Source of the DNA: Streptomyces sp. 8L
GTDB taxonomy: Bacteria; Actinomycetota; Actinomycetes; Streptomycetales; Streptomycetaceae
Reading direction: 5' to 3'
Length of the DNA: 45,483 bases
Assembly (NCBI RefSeq): GCF_020176795.1
Contig: NZ_JAIUKE010000040.1
Location: 1 to 45,483 of the forward strand
This document shows positions 26,340 to 33,988 of this stretch, piece by piece. A model generated the notes under the pieces. It made no database searches and was not told where the DNA came from. It worked only from the letters and a program-made list of their open reading frames with translations. Each line of letters opens with the position of its first letter. Position 1 is the stretch's first letter. The translations under genes and the position numbers were made by a program.

Positions 26340-27286
26340 TTGACACGGGAAGCGGGTTCCGCCGTCCGCCCGGAGGGCACAACGGGCACAACGGGGAATT
26401 TCACCTGGGTGAGGTCTTCGGAGACGGCCCACAGCCGCTGCTGGACGGCCACCTCGTACGACTCCGGGCTGGAGGTGACCAGCCGGGGGTGGCCCATGAT
26501 CTCGTTGCGCCCGCCGGGACCGTAGTACTGGCCGCCGAGCACGGCGGGATCGGTGGCGGCGCGCAGGGTCGGCAGCGCGCCCATCGCCGGCACCTGGGTG
26601 ATCAGCGGCGCGAGCCAGGTGATCGGGAGGCGCAGGGCCGCGGGGGTGTTGCGGGCGAGTTCGGTGCTCGAGATGCCGGGGTGCGCGGCGACCGCGACGG
26701 TGGTGCCGTGCGCGGCGAGCCTGCGCTGGAGTTCGTACGTGAACATCAGGTTGGCCAGCTTGGACTGCCCGTAGGCGGCGACCCGGCTGTACGACCGCTC
26801 CCACTGAAGGTCGTCGAAGTGGATCGCGGCCCGGATGCGGTGGCCGGTGCTGCTGACCGTCACCACGCGCGAGCCGGGCACCGGCAGCATCAGGTCGAGC
26901 AGCAGCCCGGTGAGGGCGAAGTGGCCGAGGTGGTTGGTGCCGAACTGCGTCTCGAAGCCGTCCCGGGTGGTCTGCTTCGGGGTGTACATCACACCGGCGT
27001 TGTTGATCAGCAGGTCGATCCTGTCGAGCCGGGACCGCAGCTCCGCCGCCGCGGTCCTGACGGAGTCGAGCGAGGTCAGGTCCAGCGCCAGCACGGTCAC
27101 GTCGCCTGCCATGCGGGCCGCGGCCCGTTCGCCCTTCCCGACGTCGCGCACGGCGAGCACCACGGACGCCCCGCGCTCGGCGAGCGCCTTGGCCGTCTCG
27201 TACCCCAGTCCCGTGTTGGCCCCGGTCACCACGGCCACCCGCCCGCGCTGGTCCGGAATGTTCGCCGTCGTCCACTTCTCACTCAT
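26336..27286 (-). CDS. Short-chain dehydrogenase/reductase
   Basis: 316 residues of the classical SDR type, like light-dependent protochlorophyllide-reductase/retinol-dehydrogenase relatives. Cofactor motif TGANTGLG (21-28), NNAGV (95-99), Ser in VTVSSTGHR (about 145), and catalytic Tyr172 and Lys176 in YGQSK. Substrate unknown. A good promoter TTGACA-17-TAATGT lies upstream on the minus strand (27361-27333). It is covered by operators shared with the divergent TetR gene, so expression is probably repressed by that protein. Confidence 0.88.
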   Translation of the reverse strand: MSEKWTTANIPDQRGRVAVVTGANTGLGYETAKALAERGASVVLAVRDVGKGERAAARMAGDVTVLALDLTSLDSVRTAAAELRSRLDRIDLLINNAGVMYTPKQTTRDGFETQFGTNHLGHFALTGLLLDLMLPVPGSRVVTVSSTGHRIRAAIHFDDLQWERSYSRVAAYGQSKLANLMFTYELQRRLAAHGTTVAVAAHPGISSTELARNTPAALRLPITWLAPLITQVPAMGALPTLRAATDPAVLGGQYYGPGGRNEIMGHPRLVTSSPESYEVAVQQRLWAVSEDLTQVKFPVVPVVPSGRTAEPASRVK

Positions 27287-27304
27287 GTCTGGCCCCAACC
27301 ACTT

Positions 27305-27375
27305 AACGTACCGAAGGTATCTTGTGCTGCTGACATTAAAGTACTCCCGGTACGTTGTCAACGTACCGGTGGTAC
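27305..27375. promoter_or_regulatory. Three operators shared by the SDR and TetR genes
   Basis: AACGTACCGAAGGTAT (27305-27320), AACGTACCGGGAGTAC on the minus strand (27356-27341) and AACGTACCGGTGGTAC (27360-27375) are copies of one 16-mer. The last two face each other and together make the palindrome GTACGTT-GTC-AACGTAC (27350-27366), which sits on the -35 region of the SDR promoter. Confidence 0.85.
27333..27361 (-). promoter_or_regulatory. Promoter of the SDR gene
   Basis: On the minus strand, TTGACA (27361-27356), a 17-bp spacer and TAATGT (27338-27333). It is a near-consensus housekeeping promoter, unusual for its AT content here, and embedded in the operator array. Confidence 0.75.
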
Positions 27376-27394
27376 CTAAGTTAGGCTGGCGAGC

Positions 27395-28060
27395 GTGACT
27401 TTCCAGCGGGCGCGAACCGAGGAGCAGCGGGAGATCCGCCGACGGGCGATCCTCGACATGGCTTCCGCGATGCTCGACGAGATGCCCGTGGCCGCGGTCA
27501 CCCTGAACGAGCTCAGCCGCCGGGTGGGCCTGGCGAAGCCGAACGTGCTGCGCTACTTCGAGTCCCGCGAGGCGGTGCTGCTGGAACTGCTCGACCACTT
27601 CCTGCGGGAGTGGCTCGCGGAACTGACGGGCGAGTTGGCCGCCGGCGTCGACGAGGATCTGCCCATGGCCGAGCGCGCGACAGCGGTCGCCGAGATCCTC
27701 AGCCGCTCACTCTCCGGCCGGGTGGTGCTGTGCGACCTCTTCGGTGCGCAGGGCAGCGTGCTGGAACACAACGTCTCCGTCGAGGTCGTGGCGCGCTACA
27801 AGCGCGCCTCCCTGGATCGGCTGACGGCCATGACCGCCCTGATCCAGAAGTACCTGCCGGAGCTGGGCGAGAACGCGACCCTGTTCAGCCTGCACACCAT
27901 GGTCATGGCCGGCGCGCTGGCGGCGTACAGCACGCCCCCGCCCAGCCTGCTGGCGGCCTACCGGGCCGAACCCGACCTGGCCCGCTTCCACTTGGAGCTG
28001 AACGACTCCTTGAAGCTGGCCCTGAACGCGGCCCTCCTGGGCGCGCTGCCCCGCGACTGA
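27395..28060 (+). CDS. TetR-family repressor
   Basis: 221 residues. RTEEQREIRRRAILDMASAML leads into the helix-turn-helix TLNELSRRVGLAKPNVLRYFESRE (parts: TLNELSRRVGLA, KPNVLRYF; about 38-58). A tetracyclin-repressor-like C-terminal domain follows. The start GTG 27395 has TAGGCT 7 nt upstream, a leaderless pattern. It is divergent from the short-chain dehydrogenase gene, and the gap holds three copies of a 16-bp operator, so it probably represses both. Confidence 0.9.
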   Translation: MTFQRARTEEQREIRRRAILDMASAMLDEMPVAAVTLNELSRRVGLAKPNVLRYFESREAVLLELLDHFLREWLAELTGELAAGVDEDLPMAERATAVAEILSRSLSGRVVLCDLFGAQGSVLEHNVSVEVVARYKRASLDRLTAMTALIQKYLPELGENATLFSLHTMVMAGALAAYSTPPPSLLAAYRAEPDLARFHLELNDSLKLALNAALLGALPRD

Positions 28061-28153
28061 CCGGCCCCGCACCACCCCGGCCGCCCGGACTCCGCGTCAA
28101 CGCCCTCCGCCGGCCCGGCCGGGGACACCGCGAAGCACCCCGTGAACGCGACA

Positions 28154-28189
28154 AGCCCCCCGCCGCGGCCGCGCCGCGGGCGGGGGGCT
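28154..28189. terminator. Bidirectional terminator
   Basis: AGCCCCCCGCC-GCGG pairs with CCGCGGGCGGGGGGCT with one bulged base. It lies between the converging TetR and gpmA genes. Confidence 0.85.
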
Positions 28190-28202
28190 CTACGCGTGGG
28201 CG

Positions 28203-28961
28203 TTACTTCTTGCCCTGGTTCTTCACGGCCTCGATGGCTGCCGCCGCCGCTGCCGGGTCCAGGTAGGTGCCGCCCGGCTTGACCGGGTGGAAGTCGCTGT
28301 CCAGGTCGTAGACCAGCGGGATGCCCGTCGGGATGTTCAGCGAGGCGATGTCCTCGTCGGAGATGCCGTCGAGGTGCTTGACCAGGGCGCGCAGGCTGTT
28401 GCCGTGCGCGACGACGAGGACCGTGCGGCCGGCGAGCAGGTCCGGGACGATCGTGTCGTACCAGTACGGCAGCATGCGGACGACGACGTCCTTGAGGCAC
28501 TCGGTGCGCGGGCGCAGCTCGCTCGGGATCGCCGCGTAGCGCGGGTCGTCGCTCTGCGAGAACTCGGCGCCATCCTCGAGGACCGGCGGCGGGGTGTCGT
28601 ACGAGCGGCGCCACAGCATGAACTGCTCCTCGCCGAACTCGGCGAGCGTCTGCGCCTTGTCCTTGCCCTGGAGCGCGCCGTAGTGGCGCTCGTTGAGCCG
28701 CCACGACCGCCTGACCGGCAGCCACAGGCGGTCCATCGCCTCAAGGGCGAACTGCGACGTGCGGATCGCGCGCTTCAGTACGGAGGTGTGCAGGACGTCG
28801 GGGGTCAGGCCGGCGTCCTTGATCAGCTCGCCGCCACGGACCGCCTCCTTCTCGCCCTTGGCGTTGAGGTTGACGTCCACCCAGCCGGTGAACAGGTTCT
28901 TCTCGTTCCACTCGCTCTCGCCGTGGCGGAGGAGGATCAGCTTGTACGGTGCGTCGGCCAT
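28203..28961 (-). CDS. gpmA: 2,3-bisphosphoglycerate-dependent phosphoglycerate mutase
   Basis: 252 residues. It interconverts 3- and 2-phosphoglycerate in glycolysis. The phospho-histidine motif [10 protein letters not shown] has His13. [28 protein letters not shown] and [17 protein letters not shown] (second His) are all present. The start ATG 28961 has TAGGCT exactly 7 nt upstream, so the mRNA is probably leaderless. A shared hairpin lies downstream. Confidence 0.96.
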   Translation of the reverse strand: MADAPYKLILLRHGESEWNEKNLFTGWVDVNLNAKGEKEAVRGGELIKDAGLTPDVLHTSVLKRAIRTSQFALEAMDRLWLPVRRSWRLNERHYGALQGKDKAQTLAEFGEEQFMLWRRSYDTPPPVLEDGAEFSQSDDPRYAAIPSELRPRTECLKDVVVRMLPYWYDTIVPDLLAGRTVLVVAHGNSLRALVKHLDGISDEDIASLNIPTGIPLVYDLDSDFHPVKPGGTYLDPAAAAAAIEAVKNQGKK

Positions 28962-28974
28962 GCGCCCGAGCCTA
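28962..28974 (-). promoter_or_regulatory. Leaderless -10 box for gpmA
   Basis: TAGGCT on the minus strand (28974-28969), 7 nt before the ATG. Confidence 0.65.
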
Positions 28975-29181
28975 ATAGAGCCCCCTGGGTGACGCCGGGC
29001 GGGCTCCGGGCGGGTGGCCGGGCAGGTGGCGGGGTGCGCGTGGGCGCCGCCGTCGCGGAAATGGCTGGCGGACGCCGAGGCCCGCTCCGTAACATGCGAA
29101 CCGCGCATCGGCTACTTACATGGCGCGGTATGCGCGCTGTACGCCACCGCCGCTCCACACGCACACCCGGGGGAACCGCCC

Positions 29182-30630
29182 ATGCCGCTCAGCCTGTCCC
29201 CCGCCGGTGCCGGACGGGCGGTCCGGGAGAGCGTCGCGGGGTTGCCGCGCGCCTTCTGGTGGCTGTGGACGAGCACGCTGGTCAACCGCCTCGGCGCGTT
29301 CGTCGCCACGTTCATGGCCCTCTACCTCACCGTGGAACGCGGGTACTCCGCCTCGTACGCGGGGCTCGTCGCCTCCCTCTACGGTCTGGGCGGCGTCGTC
29401 GCGTCGCTCGCCGGCGGTGTCCTCGCGGACCGTCTCGGCAGGCGGCCGACGATGCTGGTCGCGCAGGTCGCGCCGGCCTTCGCCGTCGCGCTGCTCGGCC
29501 TGATGCAGAACCCGGTGGCGATCGCTGCGGTCGCGTTCTGCGTCGGCGTGGCGTCCAGCGCCTCGCGCCCCGCGGTGCAGGCGATGATGGCCGACATCGT
29601 CAGGCCCGAGGACCGGGTGCGGGCCTTCTCGCTCAACTACTGGGCCATCAACCTCGGCTTCGCCGTGTCGTCGGCGCTCGCCGGGTTCGTCGCCCAGTAC
29701 AGCTACCGCGCCGGGTTCTTCGGCGAGGCCGCGATGACGCTGGCCTGTGCGGTCGTCGTGTTCGTGAAGCTGCCCGAGTCGAAGCCGGACGCGGGGCGCC
29801 CCGGTGGCGGGGACGCGGGGACCGTCGGCGCCGCGCCCCCGGTCAGCCTGTTGACGGTGGTAAGGGACGGGCGCTTCATGAGCGTGGTCGGCCTGTCGTT
29901 CGTGGTGGCGCTGATCTTCCAGCAGTCCTCGGTCGGCCTGCCCGTCGCCATGGGCGAAGCGGGCTTCAGCAGCGCGCAGTTCGGCATCGCCGCCGCGGCG
30001 AACGGCCTGCTGGTCGTGGCGCTCCAGATCCCGGTGACGCGCTTCATCCAGCACCGCGACCCGCGCCGGCTGCTGGTCGTGTCGTCCCTGCTCGCGGGGT
30101 ACGGCTTCGGCCTGACGATGTTCGCCGGCAGCCTCGGGACGTACGTCCTGACGGTGTGCGTGTGGACGCTCGCCGAGATCGTCAACGCGCCGACGCAGAC
30201 CGGTCTCGTCGTCCGCCTCTCCCCCGTGCACGGCCGGGGCCGCTACCAGGGCATGTACGCGATGTCGTGGTCGGTCTCGGCCCTCGTGGCCCCGGTGCTG
30301 TCCGGCACGGTCCTCGACGGTCTCGGCGCGCGGTGGCTGTGGGGCGGCTGCGCGGTCCTCGGCACGGCGGCCGCGCTGGGTTACGGCCTGCTGACGCGCG
30401 GGCTGTCGTGGGAGGGCGGGGCGCCCGCCCCCGCGGTCGTGAGCCCTTCCGCCTCCGGCTCCTCCGCCACCGGCTCTACCGCCACCGGGCCTTCCGCCAC
30501 CGGCCTTTCCGCCACCGGCCCTTCCGTCACGGCTGCGGCGGGGCCGCCGGAGACCGCGCCGGGACAGCCGGGGTGCGAGCGGGACACGTCCGTCGTCCGG
30601 GGGCCCGCCTCGAAAGTGCCGCGTCAGTAG
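29182..30630 (+). CDS. MFS transporter
   Basis: 482 residues with about 12 membrane helices. The MFS loop-2/3 signature GGVLADRLGRRPTML follows the second helix, and a variant occurs at HRDPRRLL in the second half. The drug or substrate is unknown. GGGGGAA lies about 8 nt before ATG 29182. The last 60 or so residues are a cytoplasmic Ser/Thr/Gly-Ala tail built from a repeated SATG unit (GSSATGSTATGPSATG). The stop overlaps the end of the converging DsrE-like gene by 7 nt. Confidence 0.9.
   Translation: MPLSLSPAGAGRAVRESVAGLPRAFWWLWTSTLVNRLGAFVATFMALYLTVERGYSASYAGLVASLYGLGGVVASLAGGVLADRLGRRPTMLVAQVAPAFAVALLGLMQNPVAIAAVAFCVGVASSASRPAVQAMMADIVRPEDRVRAFSLNYWAINLGFAVSSALAGFVAQYSYRAGFFGEAAMTLACAVVVFVKLPESKPDAGRPGGGDAGTVGAAPPVSLLTVVRDGRFMSVVGLSFVVALIFQQSSVGLPVAMGEAGFSSAQFGIAAAANGLLVVALQIPVTRFIQHRDPRRLLVVSSLLAGYGFGLTMFAGSLGTYVLTVCVWTLAEIVNAPTQTGLVVRLSPVHGRGRYQGMYAMSWSVSALVAPVLSGTVLDGLGARWLWGGCAVLGTAAALGYGLLTRGLSWEGGAPAPAVVSPSASGSSATGSTATGPSATGLSATGPSVTAAAGPPETAPGQPGCERDTSVVRGPASKVPRQ
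30445..30535 (+). repeat. 15-bp tandem repeat in the MFS C-terminus
   Basis: About five copies of a unit around TCCGCCACCGGC, encoding [G/P]-[S/L]-x-ATG repeats in the hydrophilic tail. Slippage here would keep the frame because units are multiples of three. Confidence 0.75.
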
Positions 30631-31004
30631 ACGAGCGCCTGGACGCCGTCCTCCATGATCTCGCTGACGAAGACCTGCGCCCCCGCGATCCGTACGCCCT
30701 CCAGGACGTCGTCCTCCGCGATGTCGCGGCGGGCCGCGCACTGCGTGCACAGCGTGATCCGGCCGGTGGCCCGTACCGACTCGATCAGGTCGGGCAGCGG
30801 GGCCGAGTGCGGGAGCACGAACTCCGCGGCGCGGCCGGGAAGCGCGAACCAGGCGGACTCGCCGGTGAGCCACAGCGACACCTCGACGCCGCTGGCCGCG
30901 GCCACCGCCGCCACCGTGAACGCCTGCGAGCACCGCTCGGGCGCGTCCGCCCCGGCCGTCACCTTGATCACGAGCTTCTTCGCGGACCGCGTAGCCGATT
31001 GCAT
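30624..31004 (-). CDS. DsrE-like family protein
   Basis: 126 residues with the DsrE/DsrF-like alpha/beta fold: KLVIKVTAGADAPERCSQAF, then AVAAASGVEVSLWLTGESAWF, then ITLCTQCAARRDI. Cys in the CTQC motif could handle sulfur or persulfide, as in DsrE/TusD relatives. The role here is unknown. ATG 31004 has TAGAGT exactly 7 nt upstream, a leaderless pattern. It converges on and overlaps the MFS gene by 7 nt. Confidence 0.85.
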   Translation of the reverse strand: MQSATRSAKKLVIKVTAGADAPERCSQAFTVAAVAAASGVEVSLWLTGESAWFALPGRAAEFVLPHSAPLPDLIESVRATGRITLCTQCAARRDIAEDDVLEGVRIAGAQVFVSEIMEDGVQALVY

Positions 31005-31017
31005 GGGCCGAACTCTA
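31005..31017 (-). promoter_or_regulatory. Leaderless -10 box for the DsrE-like gene
   Basis: TAGAGT on the minus strand (31017-31012), 7 nt before the ATG. Confidence 0.6.
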
Positions 31018-31164
31018 ATCACCGGGCGTGCCACGCCCCGCACCGATCGCCTGTCCCTGCTGTGCGGGCCGGTCACGGGCTGATCGCCGACCGCTCACGG
31101 GTCGGTTCCGGACCGGCCCCGGGCCTGCGGAGGACCTCGGGAGGAGCGGGCGGCCCCCACCCAT

Positions 31165-31170
31165 TAGGCT
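31165..31170 (+). promoter_or_regulatory. -10 box for the small membrane protein gene
   Basis: TAGGCT at 31165-31170 within CCATTAGGCTGGGGG, about 54 nt before the GTG start at 31224. The mRNA here would have a leader with a Shine-Dalgarno. Confidence 0.45.
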
Positions 31171-31223
31171 GGGGGTCGGCCCTGGCGCCGCCACCGTCGT
31201 TCCGTTCATCCGAGGAGCACCCC

Positions 31224-31325
31224 GTGCTTGAGGACTTCTTCACCTCTCTGCTGGTCCTGGTCTGCGTGGGCGTGCTCGCCTTCGTCGGGCTCACCGTCAA
31301 GAAGCTCTACCAGGGCCAGCGCTGA
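31224..31325 (+). CDS. 33-residue single-pass membrane protein
   Basis: The product starts MLEDFFTSLLVLVCVGVLAF and ends VGLTVKKLYQGQR: a short acidic start, one hydrophobic helix (about 5-24) and a basic cytoplasmic tail. CGAGGAG (31211-31217) lies 6 nt before GTG 31224, an excellent site, and codon use matches real genes. I recall similar mini-proteins ahead of the nitrobindin-like gene in other Streptomyces. Function unknown. It is easily missed because of its length. Confidence 0.75.
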   Translation: MLEDFFTSLLVLVCVGVLAFVGLTVKKLYQGQR

Positions 31326-31437
31326 CGCGAACGGCCCGCCGGGGCCGCCTCTCCGCCCGGGCCGCCGGCCCGCCGAGGCCGCCGGCGCCAGGCCGTCCGA
31401 ACGGTACGCCCGCCCCCCGAGGAACGCTGAGTCGCTC

Positions 31438-32025
31438 ATGATCGAGATCCCGTCCGACCTCCACCCGGACCTCGTCCCCCTCGCCTTTCTGCTCGGCCAC
31501 TGGGAAGGCGCCGGAGTCTTCGACTTCCCCGGTGACGAGAAGGCCAACTTCGGCCAGGAGGCGATCTTCACGCACGACGGCCGCGACTTCATCGAGTACG
31601 TCTCGCACACGTGGGCGCTCGACAGCGAGGGCGCCAAGGGCCGGCCCATCGAGACCGAGTCGGGCTTCTGGCGCGTCGACAAGGACCGCAAGGTCGAGGT
31701 CGTGATGGTCCGCGACCAGGGCGTTGTCGAGATCTGGTACGGCGAGCTCGCCGACCAGAAGCCGCAGATCGACCTCGCGACCGACGCCGTCGCGCGCACC
31801 GCCGCCTCGGGCCCGTACAGCGGCGGCAAGCGCCTGTACGGGTACGTGAAGAGCGACCTGATGTGGGTCGGCGAGAAGTCCACGCCCGAGGTGCCGCTGC
31901 GGCCCTACATGTCGGCGCACCTGAAGAAGGTCTCGTCCGCCGCCACGGTCACCCCCGAGCAGGTCGAGGGCTGGGCCAAGGACCTCGGCGACCTCCCGGA
32001 CGACGGCATCGCCTTCTTCAAGTAG
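31438..32025 (+). CDS. Nitrobindin-like FABP-family heme protein
   Basis: 195 residues forming a ten-stranded barrel. The family signature FLLGHWEGAGVFDFPG (GxWxGxG, about 18-30) is present, with the typical FIEYVSHTW, ETESGFWRV and VEIWYGEL strands. Nitrobindins bind ferric heme through a C-terminal His and handle nitric oxide or peroxynitrite. I see His161 in the MSAHLKKV segment as a candidate ligand. ATG 31438 gives MIEIPSDLHPDLVPLAFLLG-type starts (two halves quoted as one 20-mer). It follows the 33-residue gene at 112 nt and precedes nur. Confidence 0.85.
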   Translation: MIEIPSDLHPDLVPLAFLLGHWEGAGVFDFPGDEKANFGQEAIFTHDGRDFIEYVSHTWALDSEGAKGRPIETESGFWRVDKDRKVEVVMVRDQGVVEIWYGELADQKPQIDLATDAVARTAASGPYSGGKRLYGYVKSDLMWVGEKSTPEVPLRPYMSAHLKKVSSAATVTPEQVEGWAKDLGDLPDDGIAFFK

Positions 32026-32061
32026 ATCGCCCTCTTCAAGCACATCGCCGTCTTCGGGCGT
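32008..32061 (+). repeat. 18-bp triplication across the stop codon of the nitrobindin-like gene
   Basis: ATCGCCTTCTTCAAGTAG (32008-32025, the last codons and stop), ATCGCCCTCTTCAAGCAC (32026-32043) and ATCGCCGTCTTCGGGCGT (32044-32061). The second and third copies lie beyond the stop codon. Confidence 0.85.
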
Positions 32062-32082
32062 CACGTCCGTGCGCGCGGTGCC

Positions 32083-32094
32083 TACACTGGGCCC
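32083..32094 (+). promoter_or_regulatory. Leaderless -10 box for nur
   Basis: TACACT at 32083-32088 ends 6 nt before GTG 32095. Confidence 0.6.
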
Positions 32095-32544
32095 GTGGTG
32101 AGCACCGACTGGAAGAGCGACCTCCGCCAACGCGGCTACCGGCTGACCCCGCAGCGGCAGCTCGTGCTCGAAGCCGTCGACGCGCTGGAGCACGCGACCC
32201 CTGAGGACATCCTCTGCGAGGTACGCAGGACCGCGTCCGGCGTGAACATCTCGACCGTGTACCGGACGCTGGAGCTGCTGGAGGAGCTGGGGCTCGTCTC
32301 ACACGCCCACATCGGGCACGGCGCGCCCAAGTACCACCTCGCGGGCCGCGACCACCACATCCACCTGGTGTGCAGGGACTGCAAGAGCGTGATCGAGACG
32401 GACGTCGACGTGGCGGCCGAGTTCACGGCTACGCTCCAGGAGCGTTTCGGCTTCACGACCGACATGAAGCACTTCGCGATCTTCGGCCGGTGCGAGGACT
32501 GCACCCGGGCCCGCGCCGTCCGCGACGCCGAGGGCAGCGCCTGA
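32095..32544 (+). CDS. nur: Nickel-responsive Fur-family regulator Nur
   Basis: 149 residues, very close to S. coelicolor Nur over the first 130. The winged helix (LRQRGYRLTPQRQLVLEA, NISTVYRTLELLEELGLVSH) binds DNA. Metal ligands are His33, His70/72 and the HHIH cluster (87-90). Cys pairs CRDC (93-96) and CEDC (133-136) could hold structural metal. With Ni(II), Nur represses nickel uptake and the Fe superoxide dismutase gene sodF, and indirectly allows sodN expression. The start GTG 32095 (MVSTDWKSDL) has TACACT 6 nt upstream. Confidence 0.92.
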   Translation: MVSTDWKSDLRQRGYRLTPQRQLVLEAVDALEHATPEDILCEVRRTASGVNISTVYRTLELLEELGLVSHAHIGHGAPKYHLAGRDHHIHLVCRDCKSVIETDVDVAAEFTATLQERFGFTTDMKHFAIFGRCEDCTRARAVRDAEGSA

Positions 32545-32548
32545 GGTC

Positions 32549-32654
32549 GCGGGTCCGGCGGAGGGCGAGTCCGAGAGTTGCGGGTCCGGCGGACGGCGAG
32601 TCCGAGGGTCGCGGGTCCGCGGACGGCGGTTCCGAGGATTGCGGGTCCGGCGGA
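32549..32654. repeat. 31-bp tandem repeats between nur and ygfZ
   Basis: Units at 32549-32579, 32580-32610, 32611-32640 (30 bp) and a partial from 32641. All begin GCGGGTCCG and contain GTCCGAG or TTCCGAG. Start 5 nt after the nur stop. Function unknown. Confidence 0.85.
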
Positions 32655-32755
32655 TACGGGACTGGGGCGCGCACAGCCAGTCGGCCCCCGCCGGCCCATG
32701 GGTCCCCGTCGTCCCGCCGACCCCGTACGCCTCAGAGTCGCGTGCCGGGGAGTCG

Positions 32756-32768
32756 TAGGCTGAAGCGT
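32756..32768 (+). promoter_or_regulatory. Leaderless -10 box for ygfZ
   Basis: TAGGCT at 32756-32761 ends 7 nt before ATG 32769. Confidence 0.65.
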
Positions 32769-33830
32769 ATGGAGCCTTCGACGTCCGCCGCAGCCGCCGC
32801 CTCCGGCAGCCAGTCCTCGCCGTCCCCCGACGCCTCCCCGGGGGCCGGGCCCGCCGTTCCCGCGAGCCCCCTACTCGCCACCCCCGGCGCGGTGCCGGGT
32901 GAGGGCGCGGACGAGTCGGTCGCCGCGCACTACGGCGACCTGTTCCGGGAGCAGCGTGCCCTCGCGGACGGCACCGGGATCGTGGACCTGTCGCACCGCG
33001 GCGTCGTCACCGTCACCGGCGACGACCGGCTGGCCTGGCTGCACCTGCTGCTCACCCAGCACGTGAGCGAGCTGCCCGCGCACCACGCGGCCGAGGCGCT
33101 CGTGCTGTCCGCGCACGGCCATGTCGAGCACGCCCTGTACCTCGTGGACGACTCCACGACGACCTGGATTCACGTGGAGCCCGGCACCCAGGACGCGTTG
33201 ATCGCCTACTTGAACTCCATGGTCTTCTTCTACCGGGTCGAGGTCGCCGACCGCACCGGCGACACCGCCGTCGTGCACCTGCCGGCCGGCTCCATCGCGG
33301 AGACGCCCGAGGGCGTCGCCGTACGGGAGACCGCGTACGGGCGCGACCTGTTCCTGCCGCGCGCCGACCTGGAGGCGTACGCCGGCGCCCACGGCCCGCT
33401 CGCCGGCTTCCTCGCCTACGAGGCCCTGCGGGTCGAGGGCCACCGGCCGCGGCTCGGCTTCGAGACCGACCACAGGACCATTCCGCACGAGGTCGGCTGG
33501 ATCGAGACGGCCGTGCATCTGGAGAAGGGCTGCTACCGGGGCCAGGAGACCGTCGCCCGGGTGCAGAACCTCGGAAAGCCCCCGAGGCGGCTCGTCTTCC
33601 TGCACCTCGACGGAAGCGAGGTGCACCTGCCGGGACACGGCACGCCGGTACGGCTCACGCCCGGCGCGGACGGCGCCGAGGGGCGTCAGGTCGGCTTCGT
33701 CACGACGTCGGCACGCCACCACGAACTCGGCCCCATCGCGCTCGCCCTGGTGAAGCGGAACACTCCGGTGGACGCGCCGCTGCTGGCGGGGGACACGGCC
33801 GCGGCCCAGGAGACCGTGGTCGAACCCTGA
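32769..33830 (+). CDS. ygfZ: Folate-binding YgfZ (IbaG57-type) Fe-S cluster repair protein
   Basis: 353 residues of the GcvT-like fold. Diagnostic motif KGCYRGQE at 253-260 with the essential Cys257, followed by QNLGKPPRRLV. Folate-binding strands in DDRLAWLHLLLTQHV and the C-terminal barrel (LPGHGTPVRLTPGADG) are present. YgfZ proteins help assemble or repair Fe-S enzymes such as MiaB. The first 45 residues are a Ser/Ala/Pro extension. ATG 32769 is set by the leaderless -10 TAGGCT. It is neighboured by nur and dtd. Confidence 0.9.
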   Translation: MEPSTSAAAAASGSQSSPSPDASPGAGPAVPASPLLATPGAVPGEGADESVAAHYGDLFREQRALADGTGIVDLSHRGVVTVTGDDRLAWLHLLLTQHVSELPAHHAAEALVLSAHGHVEHALYLVDDSTTTWIHVEPGTQDALIAYLNSMVFFYRVEVADRTGDTAVVHLPAGSIAETPEGVAVRETAYGRDLFLPRADLEAYAGAHGPLAGFLAYEALRVEGHRPRLGFETDHRTIPHEVGWIETAVHLEKGCYRGQETVARVQNLGKPPRRLVFLHLDGSEVHLPGHGTPVRLTPGADGAEGRQVGFVTTSARHHELGPIALALVKRNTPVDAPLLAGDTAAAQETVVEP

Positions 33831-33856
33831 CCCGCAGGCCGTACGGGCGACGGGCC

Positions 33857-33926
33857 GACCCTGCCGGTCGTACGGGCGGACCCTGCCGGTCGTATGGGCG
33901 GACGGACCCTGCCGGTCGTACGGGCG
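33857..33926. repeat. 22-bp tandem repeats between ygfZ and dtd
   Basis: GACCCTGCCGGTCGTA followed by CGGGCG or TGGGCG at 33857-33878, 33879-33900 and, after 4 extra bases, 33905-33926. Shorter GGTCGTACGGGCG copies continue to 33985. They lie between converging genes and may contribute to termination. Confidence 0.85.
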
Positions 33927-33988
33927 ACAGGCCGGCCCGCCGTCGTACGGCCCGGGCCGCCCGCCCCGCAGGTCGTACGGGCGGGCCG

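Noticed and set aside
32549..32654. CRISPR array
   Set aside because: Units are directly adjacent with no unique spacers and no cas genes. The same holds for the other repeat arrays.
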